Positions 1 to 7,351 of a DNA stretch of 64,000 nucleotides are shown one piece after another (within the stretch, counting starts at the first letter, position 1; every line of letters starts with the position of its first letter). Source of the DNA: Flammeovirgaceae bacterium. GTDB lineage: Bacteria > Bacteroidota > Bacteroidia > Cytophagales > Cyclobacteriaceae. The stretch covers positions 1-64,000 of the forward strand of contig JAIYCV010000030.1 in the NCBI GenBank assembly GCA_027487845.1, given 5' to 3'. The notes below the pieces were generated by a model. The model ran no database searches. It saw only the letters and a program-made list of their open reading frames with translations, and was not told the DNA's origin. Position numbers and translations under genes: made by a program.

Positions 1-132
1 ATCAACCTTATTGCTGACAAGTTGCTCTCCAGCAGAGCTTGATTCCTCTTCAGGCTGACGCGCTAATTTTAACAAATTATCGCATCAAAGTCACCAACTA
101 TTTTTCAGTACATTACCTTAGATTTCCTTTTT
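1..132. other. Left edge, no gene assigned
   Basis: No complete gene is visible. On the minus strand a short open stretch from about base 79 to the window edge reads as a charged peptide (…LARQPEEESSSAGEQLV…) and could be the start of a further leftward gene with a TTG start, but nothing confirms it. It would lie downstream of the hydroxylase gene in the same direction. Confidence 0.3.
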
Positions 133-750
133 TTATGATTTTTTTACAAAATCGGTGCCGATAATCTTATCCCAAAGAGCCGAACTTACGCCAAATCCGC
201 GAGAGGAATCGTTATAATGATGGGTCATGTGGTGCTGCTTTAATTTCTTCCAAAAATTGGACTTAAAATTCACGTGGTGAAGAGCAAAATGAGTCAGGTC
301 ATAAAATAGGTATCCTACCATAAAACCGGGGAAGAAAGCCAACGCACCTTGTCTCCCTAAAGCGAGTTCAAAACTGACATAAAAGAAAGCGGCTAACGGG
401 ATGCCTAACGAAGGCGGCATTACTAATCGCTTCGCATCATTTGGATAGTCGTGGTGAACACCGTGGAAGATAAAGTGTATTCGCTCCCCCCATTTTCCTT
501 TCGGAGTCCAATGAAACACAAATCGATGAAGAAAGTACTCTGCAAAAGTCCAAAAGAAGACGCCTGCAACGAAGTAAATTATAAAGTTTGATATGGAAAC
601 AGAAAAGGTAAAAATGCTATGCCACCCAGAATAGAAAATGACGGGCACCCAAACAAGCAATGGAACCGACCAATGCACCTTGGAAAGACTTTCCAAAAAG
701 TCACTTTTGAACATTCTAACTGAATCCTGAGTGTTTGACTTAAATCCCAT
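133..750 (-). CDS. Fatty acid 2-hydroxylase-like membrane di-iron hydroxylase
   Basis: A 205-residue integral membrane protein of the fatty acid hydroxylase/sterol desaturase superfamily. The histidine clusters expected for a di-iron site are all present: HRFVFH (75-80), HFIFHGVHH (92-100), HFALHH (154-159) and HHMTHH (173-178). The block HGVHHDYPNDAKRLVMPP is characteristic of the FA2H/Scs7 branch, which alpha-hydroxylates acyl chains of sphingolipids. It is the last gene of a leftward run after the lycopene cyclase (30-base gap), so a role in carotenoid hydroxylation is an alternative. The sequence better supports lipid hydroxylation; Bacteroidota commonly make sphingolipids. The start is a normal ATG. 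Confidence 0.82.
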   Translation of the reverse strand: MGFKSNTQDSVRMFKSDFLESLSKVHWSVPLLVWVPVIFYSGWHSIFTFSVSISNFIIYFVAGVFFWTFAEYFLHRFVFHWTPKGKWGERIHFIFHGVHHDYPNDAKRLVMPPSLGIPLAAFFYVSFELALGRQGALAFFPGFMVGYLFYDLTHFALHHVNFKSNFWKKLKQHHMTHHYNDSSRGFGVSSALWDKIIGTDFVKKS

Positions 751-780
751 TGATAACTTTACGTTTAAAATGATTCAAAT

Positions 781-1479
781 TTAAGCAATTGTGCTTCTAC
801 TTTTAAATTTTTCGTAAAGCGCAATATTCATTAATATCAGCAGCATTCCATAAAACGTGTCTTCAATGGGTATCGTTCCCATTCTAATGGAAAGGTTCTC
901 GTTGTTATTGTACCAAACAACAGGTTCTTCTATGCCTGTTCCAGTAAGAATTCCATTAACAATAAAAAATGGAATTAAAATAAAAATAAAGGCTACATAA
1001 AATCTGCCCAGGTAAGTGGGCTTAACAAACCATTTCAGGAACACCAGAAACAATGACATCGCTATAAAAGTTGTTCCCGTATACCATTTCCCAATGTTAA
1101 ATATACCAAGTACAAAAAGTGAAACAATTATTAATGTCGAGATTCGCTGCTGTAATTTATTTGAGATTTCTTTTTTGATTAGAATGGTGATGGAATGATA
1201 GGTAAAAACACATGCATAAGGGATGCAAATAAAAAACAATACTTCTTCAATGGGTAAATTGAAAAAATAGTGGCCTGTCACATAAGTAGGATTGAAGCCC
1301 CAGACACCCATCTTGGTAAACAATATATCCCATAAAACAAATACGATTGCAGTAATGAAGATAGCTGGGAAAAGGGAGTTCCAATTTTTATAAAATTTAT
1401 TGTTAGGCAGGAAGCTAAAAAGAACGGTAAAGAAAAGAGCCAATAAATTGATGATCAGGTATAAATAATGGCTTTCCAT
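781..1479 (-). CDS. crtYcd: Lycopene cyclase, fused CrtYc-CrtYd type
   Basis: A 232-residue, almost wholly hydrophobic protein with about six to seven membrane segments. It carries the two family signature repeats, PIEE (76-79) and PIED (204-207), one per half, as in the fused form of the heterodimeric CrtYc/CrtYd cyclases common in Bacteroidota and related to archaeal and fungal enzymes. The reaction is cyclisation of lycopene ends to beta-rings. It lies 5 bases downstream of the CrtZ gene, the enzyme that hydroxylates those rings, which fits a zeaxanthin-type pathway. Phytoene synthase and desaturase are not in this window. Confidence 0.85.
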   Translation of the reverse strand: MESHYLYLIINLLALFFTVLFSFLPNNKFYKNWNSLFPAIFITAIVFVLWDILFTKMGVWGFNPTYVTGHYFFNLPIEEVLFFICIPYACVFTYHSITILIKKEISNKLQQRISTLIIVSLFVLGIFNIGKWYTGTTFIAMSLFLVFLKWFVKPTYLGRFYVAFIFILIPFFIVNGILTGTGIEEPVVWYNNNENLSIRMGTIPIEDTFYGMLLILMNIALYEKFKSRSTIA

Positions 1480-1484
1480 TTTCG

Positions 1485-1979
1485 CTATTGAGTTTGTTGT
1501 CTTTCTTCTTTAAAAACGAATTTCTTTGGCTGAAATTTTTTCGGAGCGTATAAAAATCCGAAAGCTTCGCAGTTTTCTTTTGAGTGCTTAGCATGGTGAA
1601 TATAATGGGCGTGTATCATACGATATAAGTAGGAGCTTTTATTTTTAGGCATCCATTTTATCCGTTGATGAACAATGATGTCGTGGAAAATGAGGTAAAA
1701 GATACCATAGCAAAGAATACCGATACCCACTGAAAACAAATACGGACTAGGGTAAATGCTTGTAGACAGAACAAAAAGGGCTATCGAAGGAATACTAAAA
1801 ACAACGGCAAAGAGGTCATTTCTCTCTAATACATGATTATGGACTTTATGGTGCGATTCGTGCCAAATCCACAAAAAACCGTGCATTACATACTTATGAG
1901 TGAACCAAGCCACCGCCTCCATAAACAGAAAAGTTCCGATCGAAATGAATGAGCAAATTAAAATCGTCCAAAAGTCCAT
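1485..1979 (-). CDS. crtZ: Beta-carotene hydroxylase (CrtZ-type)
   Basis: A 164-residue membrane protein with the CrtZ histidine set: HKYVMH (28-33), HESHH (40-44), FHDIIVHQR, and HAHYIHHAKH near the C terminus, together forming the di-iron centre. The family hydroxylates beta-rings at carbon 3, turning beta-carotene into zeaxanthin. The length matches bacterial CrtZ. It is transcribed between the SRPBCC gene and the lycopene cyclase with very short gaps (12 and 5 bases), so the three are very probably co-transcribed. The ATG start places the first membrane segment directly at the N terminus. Confidence 0.9.
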   Translation of the reverse strand: MDFWTILICSFISIGTFLFMEAVAWFTHKYVMHGFLWIWHESHHKVHNHVLERNDLFAVVFSIPSIALFVLSTSIYPSPYLFSVGIGILCYGIFYLIFHDIIVHQRIKWMPKNKSSYLYRMIHAHYIHHAKHSKENCEAFGFLYAPKKFQPKKFVFKEERQQTQ

Positions 1980-1991
1980 TGTCCAGTTTAC

Positions 1992-2465
1992 TTAAGTAGT
2001 TGAATTCTTGGAAAAGAAATCTTCCAATGTTCTGAAACGGTGTTCAAAAATACGATTAACTTCTTTTGCCACAAAAAGCCAATGGGCAAATCTCCCAAGG
2101 ACACCGAATGGGATAGCATAGTTTACTTCATCGGTCATTAGAACCCCTCCTTTTACTTCTTCGAAATGGTGCTGATGATGCCAAAGTGCGTAGGGGCCGA
2201 ACCGCTGTTCGTCAATGAAATGAAAGGGTTCCTTCACTTGCGTGATTTCGGTAACCCAATGGACCGGAATAAATGGCAGCACATTTATTTGGTAGCGGAT
2301 AATCTGACCTGCATATGCTTTATCACCTCCCGACTGGTACAAAATCTTGAAATTCATGTGTTCAGGCGTGATTTTCGCCAAGTTTTTTGGGCTGGAAAAA
2401 AAAGCCCAAGCTTCCTGTAAACTTATTGGCAAAAACTGCTCTTTTCTTAAATTGTAGATTTTCAT
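1992..2465 (-). CDS. SRPBCC-family ligand-binding protein in the carotenoid operon
   Basis: A 157-residue soluble protein of the START/SRPBCC (polyketide cyclase-like) superfamily: the opening 'LPISLQEAWAFFSSPKNLAKITPE' region is the typical first strand and helices of the ligand-binding cup, followed by alternating strands with HWVTEI and a C-terminal long helix ending in RFRTLEDFF. No catalytic residues can be named. Homologues often sit beside carotenoid and photolyase genes, and here it lies between the photolyase and crtZ, so binding a hydrophobic pigment or intermediate is a reasonable but unproven guess. Confidence 0.75.
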   Translation of the reverse strand: MKIYNLRKEQFLPISLQEAWAFFSSPKNLAKITPEHMNFKILYQSGGDKAYAGQIIRYQINVLPFIPVHWVTEITQVKEPFHFIDEQRFGPYALWHHQHHFEEVKGGVLMTDEVNYAIPFGVLGRFAHWLFVAKEVNRIFEHRFRTLEDFFSKNSTT

Positions 2466-2497
2466 CGAGTTAAAAACACTAAAAGCCAGCGTATGTT

Positions 2498-3820
2498 TTA
2501 AGATTCTTCACTCCCCGATAATGCCGCTTTATAAACGTCTAATACCCTTTTTCTTGCGAATGAGTGATCTACAATTGCTTTTGGGTAACCGGAGGAACCT
2601 ATTTCGGGCACCCACTTTTTTACATAGTTGCTTTCGGGATCAAATTTTTCTGCTTGCAAATAGGGATTAAACACCCGAAAGTAAGGTGCGGCATCGCAGC
2701 CCGAACTTGCTGCCCACTGCCAGCCTCCATTGTTAGCAGCTAGGTCAAAGTCGAGAAGCTTTTTAGCAAAATAGGCTTCGCCCCAACGCCAATCAATTAA
2801 TAAGTGTTTGGTTAAAAAGCTGGCTACAATCATCCGCACACGGTTATGCATAAAACCCGTTGTGTTTAGTTCTCGCATTCCCGCATCTACAATCGGGTAG
2901 CCCGTTTTTCCTTCGAGCCAAGCCGTAAACTCAGTCTCATCATTACGCCATTGAATTTTATCATACTGCGATTTAAAAGCTTCTTTTTCAACCTTAGGAA
3001 AGTTCCATAAAATCATATGGTAAAAATCCCGCCAGATAAGTTCATTTAACCAGGCTTCATTTTTTTTCAGCGCTAGCCGAACTAGCGAACGTATACTCAC
3101 TGTGCCGAACCTCAGGTGAATACTCAGTCGGCTGGTACCCTCAATGGCTGGAAAATTGCGCTGCTCGTGATATTGTTCGATCAGCTTTGTTTTAATAATT
3201 CTGGGGGGGAATAAAATGGTAGATTTTTGAAAACCGATTTCTGGTAATTCTGGAAAGTGAAATGGTGTTACTTTTTTGAAATTGTGCTGGTATTCTTTTG
3301 TCGGAAAAATCTTGGTTTGCGAGTCACTTAAATTGGCCTTCCATTTTTTACTGTAAGGTGTAAAAACAGTGTAAGGGGTGCCGTCATCTTTTTTTACCTC
3401 TGTTTTTTCAAAGATTACTTGGTCTTTAAATGTTTGAAAAGTGATGCCTTTTTTTGAAAGCAAATTTCTAACTTCTTCGTCCCTTCTCTTTGCGTAAGGT
3501 TCGTAGTCTTGGTTAGTATAAACAGATTTGGGATTGAGCTGACCAAGAATGGTAACAGGGTTGCCATGTAAAATAAGTAAAGACGACCCCATTTGTTCAA
3601 GCTCATCCTTAATAATCTTTAGCGATTGATGGATAAAGTCTACCCGCGCATCTTCTTTGTCTTCTAGCTTATCAAGAATTTCCGTGTCGAAGATAAAGAT
3701 CGGGAGCACACTATCATTTTCTTTTAGCGAATAGTACAACCCTGCATTATCTTCAATTCGCAAATCTCTTCTGAACCAAAATAAAGTAGTTGAAGTATCT
3801 ATTTGATTGTTAGAATTCAT
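2498..3820 (-). CDS. phrB: Deoxyribodipyrimidine photolyase / cryptochrome family
   Basis: About 440 residues, the usual length for class I CPD photolyases. The N-terminal alpha/beta antenna domain begins at FWFRRDLRIEDN. The C-terminal FAD domain contains GTSRLSIHLRFGTVS, WRDFYHMILWNFP, the MRELNTTGFMHNRVRM stretch and WQWAASSGCDAAPYFR with FNP, which bind FAD and the flipped-out dimer. The enzyme uses blue light to split cyclobutane pyrimidine dimers. I place the start at the ATG at 3820; a TTG two codons upstream is also in frame. Association with carotenoid genes suggests a common response to light damage. A DASH cryptochrome cannot be fully excluded but the motifs look like a CPD enzyme. 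Confidence 0.9.
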   Translation of the reverse strand: MNSNNQIDTSTTLFWFRRDLRIEDNAGLYYSLKENDSVLPIFIFDTEILDKLEDKEDARVDFIHQSLKIIKDELEQMGSSLLILHGNPVTILGQLNPKSVYTNQDYEPYAKRRDEEVRNLLSKKGITFQTFKDQVIFEKTEVKKDDGTPYTVFTPYSKKWKANLSDSQTKIFPTKEYQHNFKKVTPFHFPELPEIGFQKSTILFPPRIIKTKLIEQYHEQRNFPAIEGTSRLSIHLRFGTVSIRSLVRLALKKNEAWLNELIWRDFYHMILWNFPKVEKEAFKSQYDKIQWRNDETEFTAWLEGKTGYPIVDAGMRELNTTGFMHNRVRMIVASFLTKHLLIDWRWGEAYFAKKLLDFDLAANNGGWQWAASSGCDAAPYFRVFNPYLQAEKFDPESNYVKKWVPEIGSSGYPKAIVDHSFARKRVLDVYKAALSGSEES

Positions 3821-3873
3821 TGTCAAGCCTTGGTGTGAATTACGATCATTATAACAGGCAAAAGGAGTAAAGG

Positions 3874-4968
3874 TTAAAGCCTGAGCGATTCATACTTGTA
3901 GAAGTACTTTTTATACCAACTAAACGAAGTAAACAGGTATAAAAGAATGAGTACCCAGTAGAGTTTAAATAGAACCATTCCGAAAGAAACCAAAAATAAA
4001 ATTAACAGGTACTGAATGTATTTATCCATATCCATTTTTAGGTGATGGACCATCGCAAATAGCAATAACAGAAAGGAAATGGAGAACAACAATGAGCCAA
4101 TTAGATCAACCAATTTGACGTTATGAGTAGTTAGCAGAAATAGCTCAGGCAATAGTAGTAAACTGAAAATAATTACCATGATTAAATACCTTGTTATGGG
4201 GGAGAAAGGAAGGTTCTTTAAAAAATGCAAATAACTGTCTTCCCATTTTCGCAACTCAAACAGGACTACGGCATGGGCGGTTACCCCGACTAAGAGACCC
4301 ATCAGTGCAATTCTGTTTTCATAATGATCTACGTTGATTTGTAAAAAACCATAAACTGCAAAGTAAGAAAAGAGCTTTGTGACGGTGGTGATTACTTTCA
4401 ATTCGTTCAATAGAAATGCGGCATAGAACCAAGCGAGTGATTTTTTAATAAAGCGAGGCAGTTTGAAAAAAGTGACGTTGCTGAAGGCGTTGGGGTGGTT
4501 TAACTTATGAACAGAAGCCAAGCTGAGAATACAACAGAGTAAAAGATTGAAAACAATTACCTCAGCACCAAGTAGCCATTGACCTTGATCGAGGGCTACA
4601 GTTGCTATTGCAATGGCATAGAGCAATACGGGCGTATGTATCAAAACGTGAACCAATGCGAAAGCGAAAACTTGAGCGAATTTAGGAAAGCTCGTTAAAA
4701 CGAATAAAAATGAGTATTGAGGCTTGCCTAATTGTGAAGTTACAAACTGTACAGATTTTATTGCGTAGATCAGCCAAAGTGCTAGTACGAGAGAAAAAAA
4801 AGTAGTTGATTGAATGACGCCAGTGATCAACGATAAATGATAATAAATGAGTTGAGAGCCTTCAACCATGCCAAACATGATGAAGAAAACGAAAAGAAAC
4901 AATCCTAAATTTTGCTTATAAAATTCAGTTACTATTATACGAACTAACACCTTATTTATTGGAAGCAT
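3874..4968 (-). CDS. Putative ABC transporter membrane subunit
   Basis: A 364-residue protein with around ten hydrophobic segments and no recognisable motif. Its start overlaps the end of the preceding ATPase gene by 13 bases, so it is almost certainly the membrane partner of that ATPase and translationally coupled. The substrate cannot be inferred. The family resembles unannotated Bacteroidota ABC-2-like permeases rather than FtsX-type ones. It ends 53 bases before the photolyase start and may be in the same transcript. Confidence 0.65.
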   Translation of the reverse strand: MLPINKVLVRIIVTEFYKQNLGLFLFVFFIMFGMVEGSQLIYYHLSLITGVIQSTTFFSLVLALWLIYAIKSVQFVTSQLGKPQYSFLFVLTSFPKFAQVFAFALVHVLIHTPVLLYAIAIATVALDQGQWLLGAEVIVFNLLLCCILSLASVHKLNHPNAFSNVTFFKLPRFIKKSLAWFYAAFLLNELKVITTVTKLFSYFAVYGFLQINVDHYENRIALMGLLVGVTAHAVVLFELRKWEDSYLHFLKNLPFSPITRYLIMVIIFSLLLLPELFLLTTHNVKLVDLIGSLLFSISFLLLLFAMVHHLKMDMDKYIQYLLILFLVSFGMVLFKLYWVLILLYLFTSFSWYKKYFYKYESLRL

Positions 4969-5585
4969 GCTGTTTGATCTTTCACTAGAATTGTTTTGAT
5001 ATTTCCCAGGGAATAATGTTCTAGTAATTGATGCGAAGTAATTAAAAATGTGACTTGCTTATTTTGTTGATAATCACTTATCAATTCTATTAAAATCGGA
5101 ATCGAATGATCTTCCAATGTAACCAAGGGCTCATCTAACAGTATTACTTTTGGCTGCCCGATAAACGCCAATATGAGCGAGAGTTTTTTTACCATGCCGC
5201 TGGAATAAGTTCCTACGGGGTTTGGAATGAACGATTGGATGTTAAACGCATCGATGAGTCGTTGTACCTCGGTAGCGTTACCTTTTTTTGCTTTTTGAAA
5301 CAGCCGTATTAGATCTTCTCCCGTAATGAATGAAGGAAACAACGGTTCTGCCTCAGCATAGTTCACATATCTTCTATACTCAACTGGATTTTTCTTTAGA
5401 TCGAATTCATTTAATCGAATGGATCCTTCAAAAGGGAGAAGGCCAGCAATCATCTTAAGCAGCGTTGTTTTGCCAGAGCCGTTACCTCCTTTTATCCAAT
5501 ACACTCCGTTATCAAATGAAAGTAAAGGCACAGCTAAAATGACCGTAGAGCCATATTGTTTTTTTAGACGTGAAATTTTAAGCAT
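4956..5585 (-). CDS. ABC transporter ATP-binding protein
   Basis: A compact 209-residue ABC ATPase. Walker A is GGNGSGKTT (33-41), the signature reads SSGMVKKL, Walker B is VILLDEP and the switch histidine is in ITSHQ. The signature departs from the classical LSGGQ, as is common in small ABC-2-type exporters. It starts 44 bases downstream of the LacI-type regulator and overlaps the permease gene, so it should energise that permease. Direction of transport and substrate are unknown. Confidence 0.85.
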   Translation of the reverse strand: MLKISRLKKQYGSTVILAVPLLSFDNGVYWIKGGNGSGKTTLLKMIAGLLPFEGSIRLNEFDLKKNPVEYRRYVNYAEAEPLFPSFITGEDLIRLFQKAKKGNATEVQRLIDAFNIQSFIPNPVGTYSSGMVKKLSLILAFIGQPKVILLDEPLVTLEDHSIPILIELISDYQQNKQVTFLITSHQLLEHYSLGNIKTILVKDQTACFQ

Positions 5586-5629
5586 GACTTCCTTAACGCA
5601 AAAAGAATATTCTGGTTTCGATTGGTTGG

Positions 5630-6637
5630 CTATAGTGAGCCGCCTTCCATTAGGCTAGCTTCCGCGGAGATTTCTGAATTCTCTTTGTTCCCCTGAAGAT
5701 AATTAAGCATTCGGCTGAAGGCCAACTGTCCCAAGCTGTGGCCACTCGTTTCAACATAGGTAACTTCTGGATGATAAAATTTAGGAAATAGGCCATTGCT
5801 TATGGCTATCAATCCTACAGAATCTGGTATACTTAGCTTTAGCACTTGAACGGCTTTCATAGTGCCAATTAGCAATTCATCCGTCATACAAAAAATAGCA
5901 TCTGGTTTATTTTCTCCACCGAAGTATTTACAGACTATTTCCGCAGCCTCCGTGCTGCTTGATGCATGTTCAATGAATAAATAATTCTTATCGTTTTCTG
6001 TTAAGAAATGGTTATTAAATGTTGCTGAGTAGGAGGTAAGCCTTCTTTGAGTAATGGAAAGATCGATGTTCCCAAAGAGTGACAAGATGTTCTTTTTCTT
6101 TTTCTTAATAAGTGCATTTGCTGCCAACGAAGCGGCCCTTTCATCATTAAAACTTACCCGTGGAAAAATGTCAGAGTTAGGTACTTTGTCAAAAAAGATG
6201 ATCGGGATTTCTAGCTCCTGTAATTTAATAAATGGCAACAAATCTTTTGTGTGCAGGGAAAGGCAAACTAACACGCCCGCGACATGACGCTGTTTACAAA
6301 TCTTTAAATTCTCAATTTCTATTGCAACATCGTCACTAGATACCAAAATCATTAGGCTGTAGCCGTGCTTTCTTGCCTCGCCCTCGATGGATGAAATGAC
6401 AGAGTCATAAAAAAAGCCAGAAAGGGTCGGAACGATGATTGCCAATTCTTTTGTGTTGTTGGTTCGAAGGCCTGCAGCCGAAAGGTTGGGCTCATAGTCA
6501 AGTTTTGCCGCCAACTCCCTTACCCTTTTTTTGGTTTCCGCGGCAATATCTGGGTGATCTTTAAGCGCTCTTGAAATGGTAGAGGTACTTAGGTTTAAAA
6601 TCTTAGAAAGATCGAATATGGTAGTATTTTGTTTCAA
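5630..6637 (-). CDS. LacI/GalR-family transcriptional regulator
   Basis: 335 residues with the family layout: an N-terminal helix-turn-helix (TIFDLSKILNLSTSTISRAL, about 6-25, with hinge helix residues LSAAGLR near 52-58), then a periplasmic-binding-protein-like sensor domain. The only plausible start is TTG at 6637: an in-frame stop lies just upstream and the DNA-binding domain begins within five residues. Such proteins usually sense sugars or related small molecules. Its position at the head of the leftward run suggests it controls the ABC genes and possibly the light/carotenoid genes behind them; this is inference from order alone. Confidence 0.85.
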   Translation of the reverse strand: MKQNTTIFDLSKILNLSTSTISRALKDHPDIAAETKKRVRELAAKLDYEPNLSAAGLRTNNTKELAIIVPTLSGFFYDSVISSIEGEARKHGYSLMILVSSDDVAIEIENLKICKQRHVAGVLVCLSLHTKDLLPFIKLQELEIPIIFFDKVPNSDIFPRVSFNDERAASLAANALIKKKKKNILSLFGNIDLSITQRRLTSYSATFNNHFLTENDKNYLFIEHASSSTEAAEIVCKYFGGENKPDAIFCMTDELLIGTMKAVQVLKLSIPDSVGLIAISNGLFPKFYHPEVTYVETSGHSLGQLAFSRMLNYLQGNKENSEISAEASLMEGGSL

Positions 6638-6709
6638 ACAGTTAAACTATTACTTGCCGCAAGTTACGTGTTTGTTTTGATTGGTAACTTGAAAGTGGCA
6701 ATTCGCGCT

Positions 6710-7327
6710 TTAGTTCTTACGATACTGGTTCGCACGCTCGTTTTTTGCTGCTAGGGTGGCTGTTTCTGTAACTCGCTTCATTCTTGTTTCGGGCAATTTC
6801 GCGTTTAATATCCATTCCAAGATTCCTCGCTTTACCGACTTGGGAAAGGCTTCGAAGTTAGTAAGTGCAATGGGTACTGTTTTAAGGGCTTTCTTTAGAT
6901 CGGGCGGAATTACCAACTCTTCTACTTCGTCTAGCGCATTCCAGTTGCCGTTGGCTTTGGCGATCGAAATCATTTCCATTCCTGCCGCGGCCATTTTATT
7001 TGCCTTGAATAGTCTTTCGACTTTCTCTTTGTTGATTTTACTCCAGTTACTTTTTGGATTTCGCTTTGCGAAGAATTGGTAGAAGCTCTCCCTGTCGCGT
7101 TTGTTTGGTTTACTGTCTACCCAACCATAACAAAGCGCTTCGTCTACGGCTTCTGGGTAATAAACACTTTTAGTTTTACTTTCCTTGCGGTAGATGATAA
7201 GCCAAATGTTTTTTTCTTTAACATGATTGCTCGCGAGCCAATTTCGCCAGGCATCTGCGGATGGGGCATAAAGAGTTTTAACCTTGCCTCGAACTTCTTG
7301 AAAGGTTGCTGCTTCTTTGCTTGCCAT
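6710..7327 (-). CDS. YdeI/OmpD-associated family protein
   Basis: A 205-residue soluble protein with the family opening (NIWLIIYRKESKTKSVYYPEAVDEALCYGWVDSKPNKRD) and the C-terminal IPPDLKKAL… GILEWI segment with a basic tail, matching the bacterial YdeI/OmpD-associated family. The biochemical role of the family is not established; some members have been linked to resistance to cationic peptides. It is a single gene between the LacI regulator and the gamma-glutamyltransferase-like gene, all on the minus strand. Confidence 0.8.
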   Translation of the reverse strand: MASKEAATFQEVRGKVKTLYAPSADAWRNWLASNHVKEKNIWLIIYRKESKTKSVYYPEAVDEALCYGWVDSKPNKRDRESFYQFFAKRNPKSNWSKINKEKVERLFKANKMAAAGMEMISIAKANGNWNALDEVEELVIPPDLKKALKTVPIALTNFEAFPKSVKRGILEWILNAKLPETRMKRVTETATLAAKNERANQYRKN

Positions 7328-7351
7328 CCAAAATAATTAGGGTATTAAAAG

